From the NCBI RefSeq assembly GCF_937890665.1, contig NZ_CALADU010000079.1, forward strand, positions 1 through 5,654: a stretch of DNA of 5,654 bases, in the 5' to 3' direction. A program made the position numbers and the translations under genes. Positions within the stretch are counted from its first letter, which is position 1. The number at the start of each line of letters is the position of its first letter. Source of the stretch: an uncultured Subdoligranulum sp. GTDB lineage: Bacteria; Bacillota_A; Clostridia; Oscillospirales; Ruminococcaceae. Shown here one piece after another: positions 5,113 to 5,654 of this stretch. Below the pieces are notes generated by a model that was not told the DNA's origin, ran no database searches, and saw nothing but the letters and a program-made list of their open reading frames with translations.

Positions 5113-5654
5113 TTACTTTTTGGAATTAGGATTTGTATCCATCAGGCGGAAAAGCTCGGTGTCCTGCGGGAAAGTATTGTTGAAAGGCACTACCACTTTA
5201 TCCGCAATCAGCAGCCCGCTGCCAACCTCGGCATTTTCAATATACCGCTTTTCCTCATCAGAGATATGCAGCAGCCGCGCAATGTCATTTGCATCGTCCG
5301 GTGCCTGATTCAGCAGCTTGATATAGCCGCAGTCGGACAGCATACGGCGGGCATCCTCGTTGTTCAGCACAGAGCGAACGTGTTGGGTAATGGAAGTCAG
5401 GATTGCGCCCCACTTGCGAGCGCGGCTGGAAAGCTCGAAGTAATAGTTCGTGCAGGCGCTGTTGCCCAGCAGGAGCTGGAATTCATCGGTGAAAATCCAA
5501 GTGCGGCGACCCAACACACGGTTTCTGGTAATGCGGTTCCAAATCTGATCCAGCACCGTCATCATACCGATGGACTGCATACTTTTGCCCAGTTTCACGG
5601 TATTAAAGCAGACGCAGTGGTTTTGCAAATCCACGTTTGTCTGGTGGGCAAACA
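5113..5654 (-). CDS. VirB4-family conjugation ATPase, C-terminal part (5' end outside window)
   Basis: VirB4-type ATPases sit at the cytoplasmic base of the type IV secretion channel and power its assembly and substrate transfer. The visible 179 residues begin mid-protein with FAHQTNVDLQNHCVCFNTVKLG and stay open to the window edge. Walker B is clear: TWIFTDEFQLLL, with D56 and E57 of the visible part. It is followed by RARKWGAILTSITQHV, where Q90 is in the usual position of the conserved ATPase glutamine. After that comes the C-terminal region with LLNQAPDDANDIARLLHIS and the FRLMDTNP end. The Walker A motif would be upstream, out of view. A GTG at 5634 is not the start, since it lies inside the conserved TNVDLQN stretch. 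The TAA (5115-5113) is 15 bases before the next ATG. This is the VirB4/TraE class found in Tn1549-like and related elements. Confidence 0.9.
   Translation of the reverse strand, partial: FAHQTNVDLQNHCVCFNTVKLGKSMQSIGMMTVLDQIWNRITRNRVLGRRTWIFTDEFQLLLGNSACTNYYFELSSRARKWGAILTSITQHVRSVLNNEDARRMLSDCGYIKLLNQAPDDANDIARLLHISDEEKRYIENAEVGSGLLIADKVVVPFNNTFPQDTELFRLMDTNPNSKK

Larger units (their letters stand above)
1..5654. mobile_element. Segment of a Gram-positive conjugative element (transfer and mobilization module)
   Basis: The whole window is filled by genes typical of conjugative elements of Clostridia, all on the minus strand: VirB4-like ATPase, NlpC/P60 transfer hydrolase, an anchored surface protein, MobC, a DUF3846 protein and a relaxase interrupted by a group II intron. 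Short gaps (12-16 bases) between most genes indicate operons. Neither end of the element is visible, and no integrase, attachment site, coupling protein or cargo gene is seen, so whether it is a chromosomal ICE or a plasmid cannot be decided here. The gene set recalls Tn1549-like elements of Clostridia, but this is a comparison by memory. Confidence 0.85.

Noticed and set aside
1..5654. CRISPR array, tRNA, rRNA or defence system
   Set aside because: No spaced repeats, tRNA-like cloverleaf, rRNA sequence or known defence gene was recognised; the genes present belong to conjugation.

Overview
The window is a segment of a conjugative element (an integrative and conjugative element, or less likely a plasmid) from a Gram-positive host, most likely a gut Clostridia species (Ruminococcaceae/Lachnospiraceae type). 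The assignment rests on the gene set (VirB4-like ATPase, membrane-anchored NlpC/P60 hydrolase, MobC, DUF3846 protein, MOBP-like relaxase), on strong GAGG/AGGAG ribosome binding sites, and on mid-range base composition. Every supported gene lies on the minus strand, so the biological order runs from position 5654 down to 1.

Layout in transcription order. (1) 5654-5113: C-terminal part of a VirB4-family ATPase, cut by the window edge. (2) 5097-2434: an 887-residue transfer protein with a cytosolic N-terminal region, one membrane segment, a cysteine-rich outer part and a C-terminal NlpC/P60 peptidase. (3) 2421-1456: a secreted or surface protein with a signal peptide, two similar beta-rich regions and a C-terminal membrane anchor; its function is not recognised. 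Genes 1-3 are separated by 12-15 bases and look like one mating-channel operon. (4) 1455-1317: a noncoding stretch packed with four inverted repeats, the best candidate for oriT. (5) 1316-972: MobC-like relaxosome accessory protein. (6) 955-521: DUF3846 protein. (7) 520-401: a leader with a perfect 10-bp inverted repeat and a possible 40-codon small ORF. (8) 400-50: first exon of a relaxase. (9) 49-1: the 5' end of a group II intron.

The most notable point is the junction at 50/49. The relaxase reading frame is intact up to the HxDxxHxHN metal-binding motif and then changes abruptly to sequence beginning GTACGCCCGGATAGGG, which closely resembles the 5' end of the Lactococcus lactis group II intron Ll.LtrB (compared from memory). 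The preceding bases, ATCCATAAC, are also the bases before the Ll.LtrB insertion point in its relaxase gene ltrB. The gene is therefore best read as exon 1 of an intron-split relaxase, not as a frameshifted pseudogene: the intron would have to be spliced out to restore the last histidine of the active site. The rest of the intron and exon 2 lie outside the window.

Together these genes would process DNA at oriT (relaxase, MobC), energise the channel (VirB4), open the peptidoglycan (NlpC/P60 protein) and contribute a surface component (321-residue protein). Coupling protein, integrase and the remaining channel genes are not in view.
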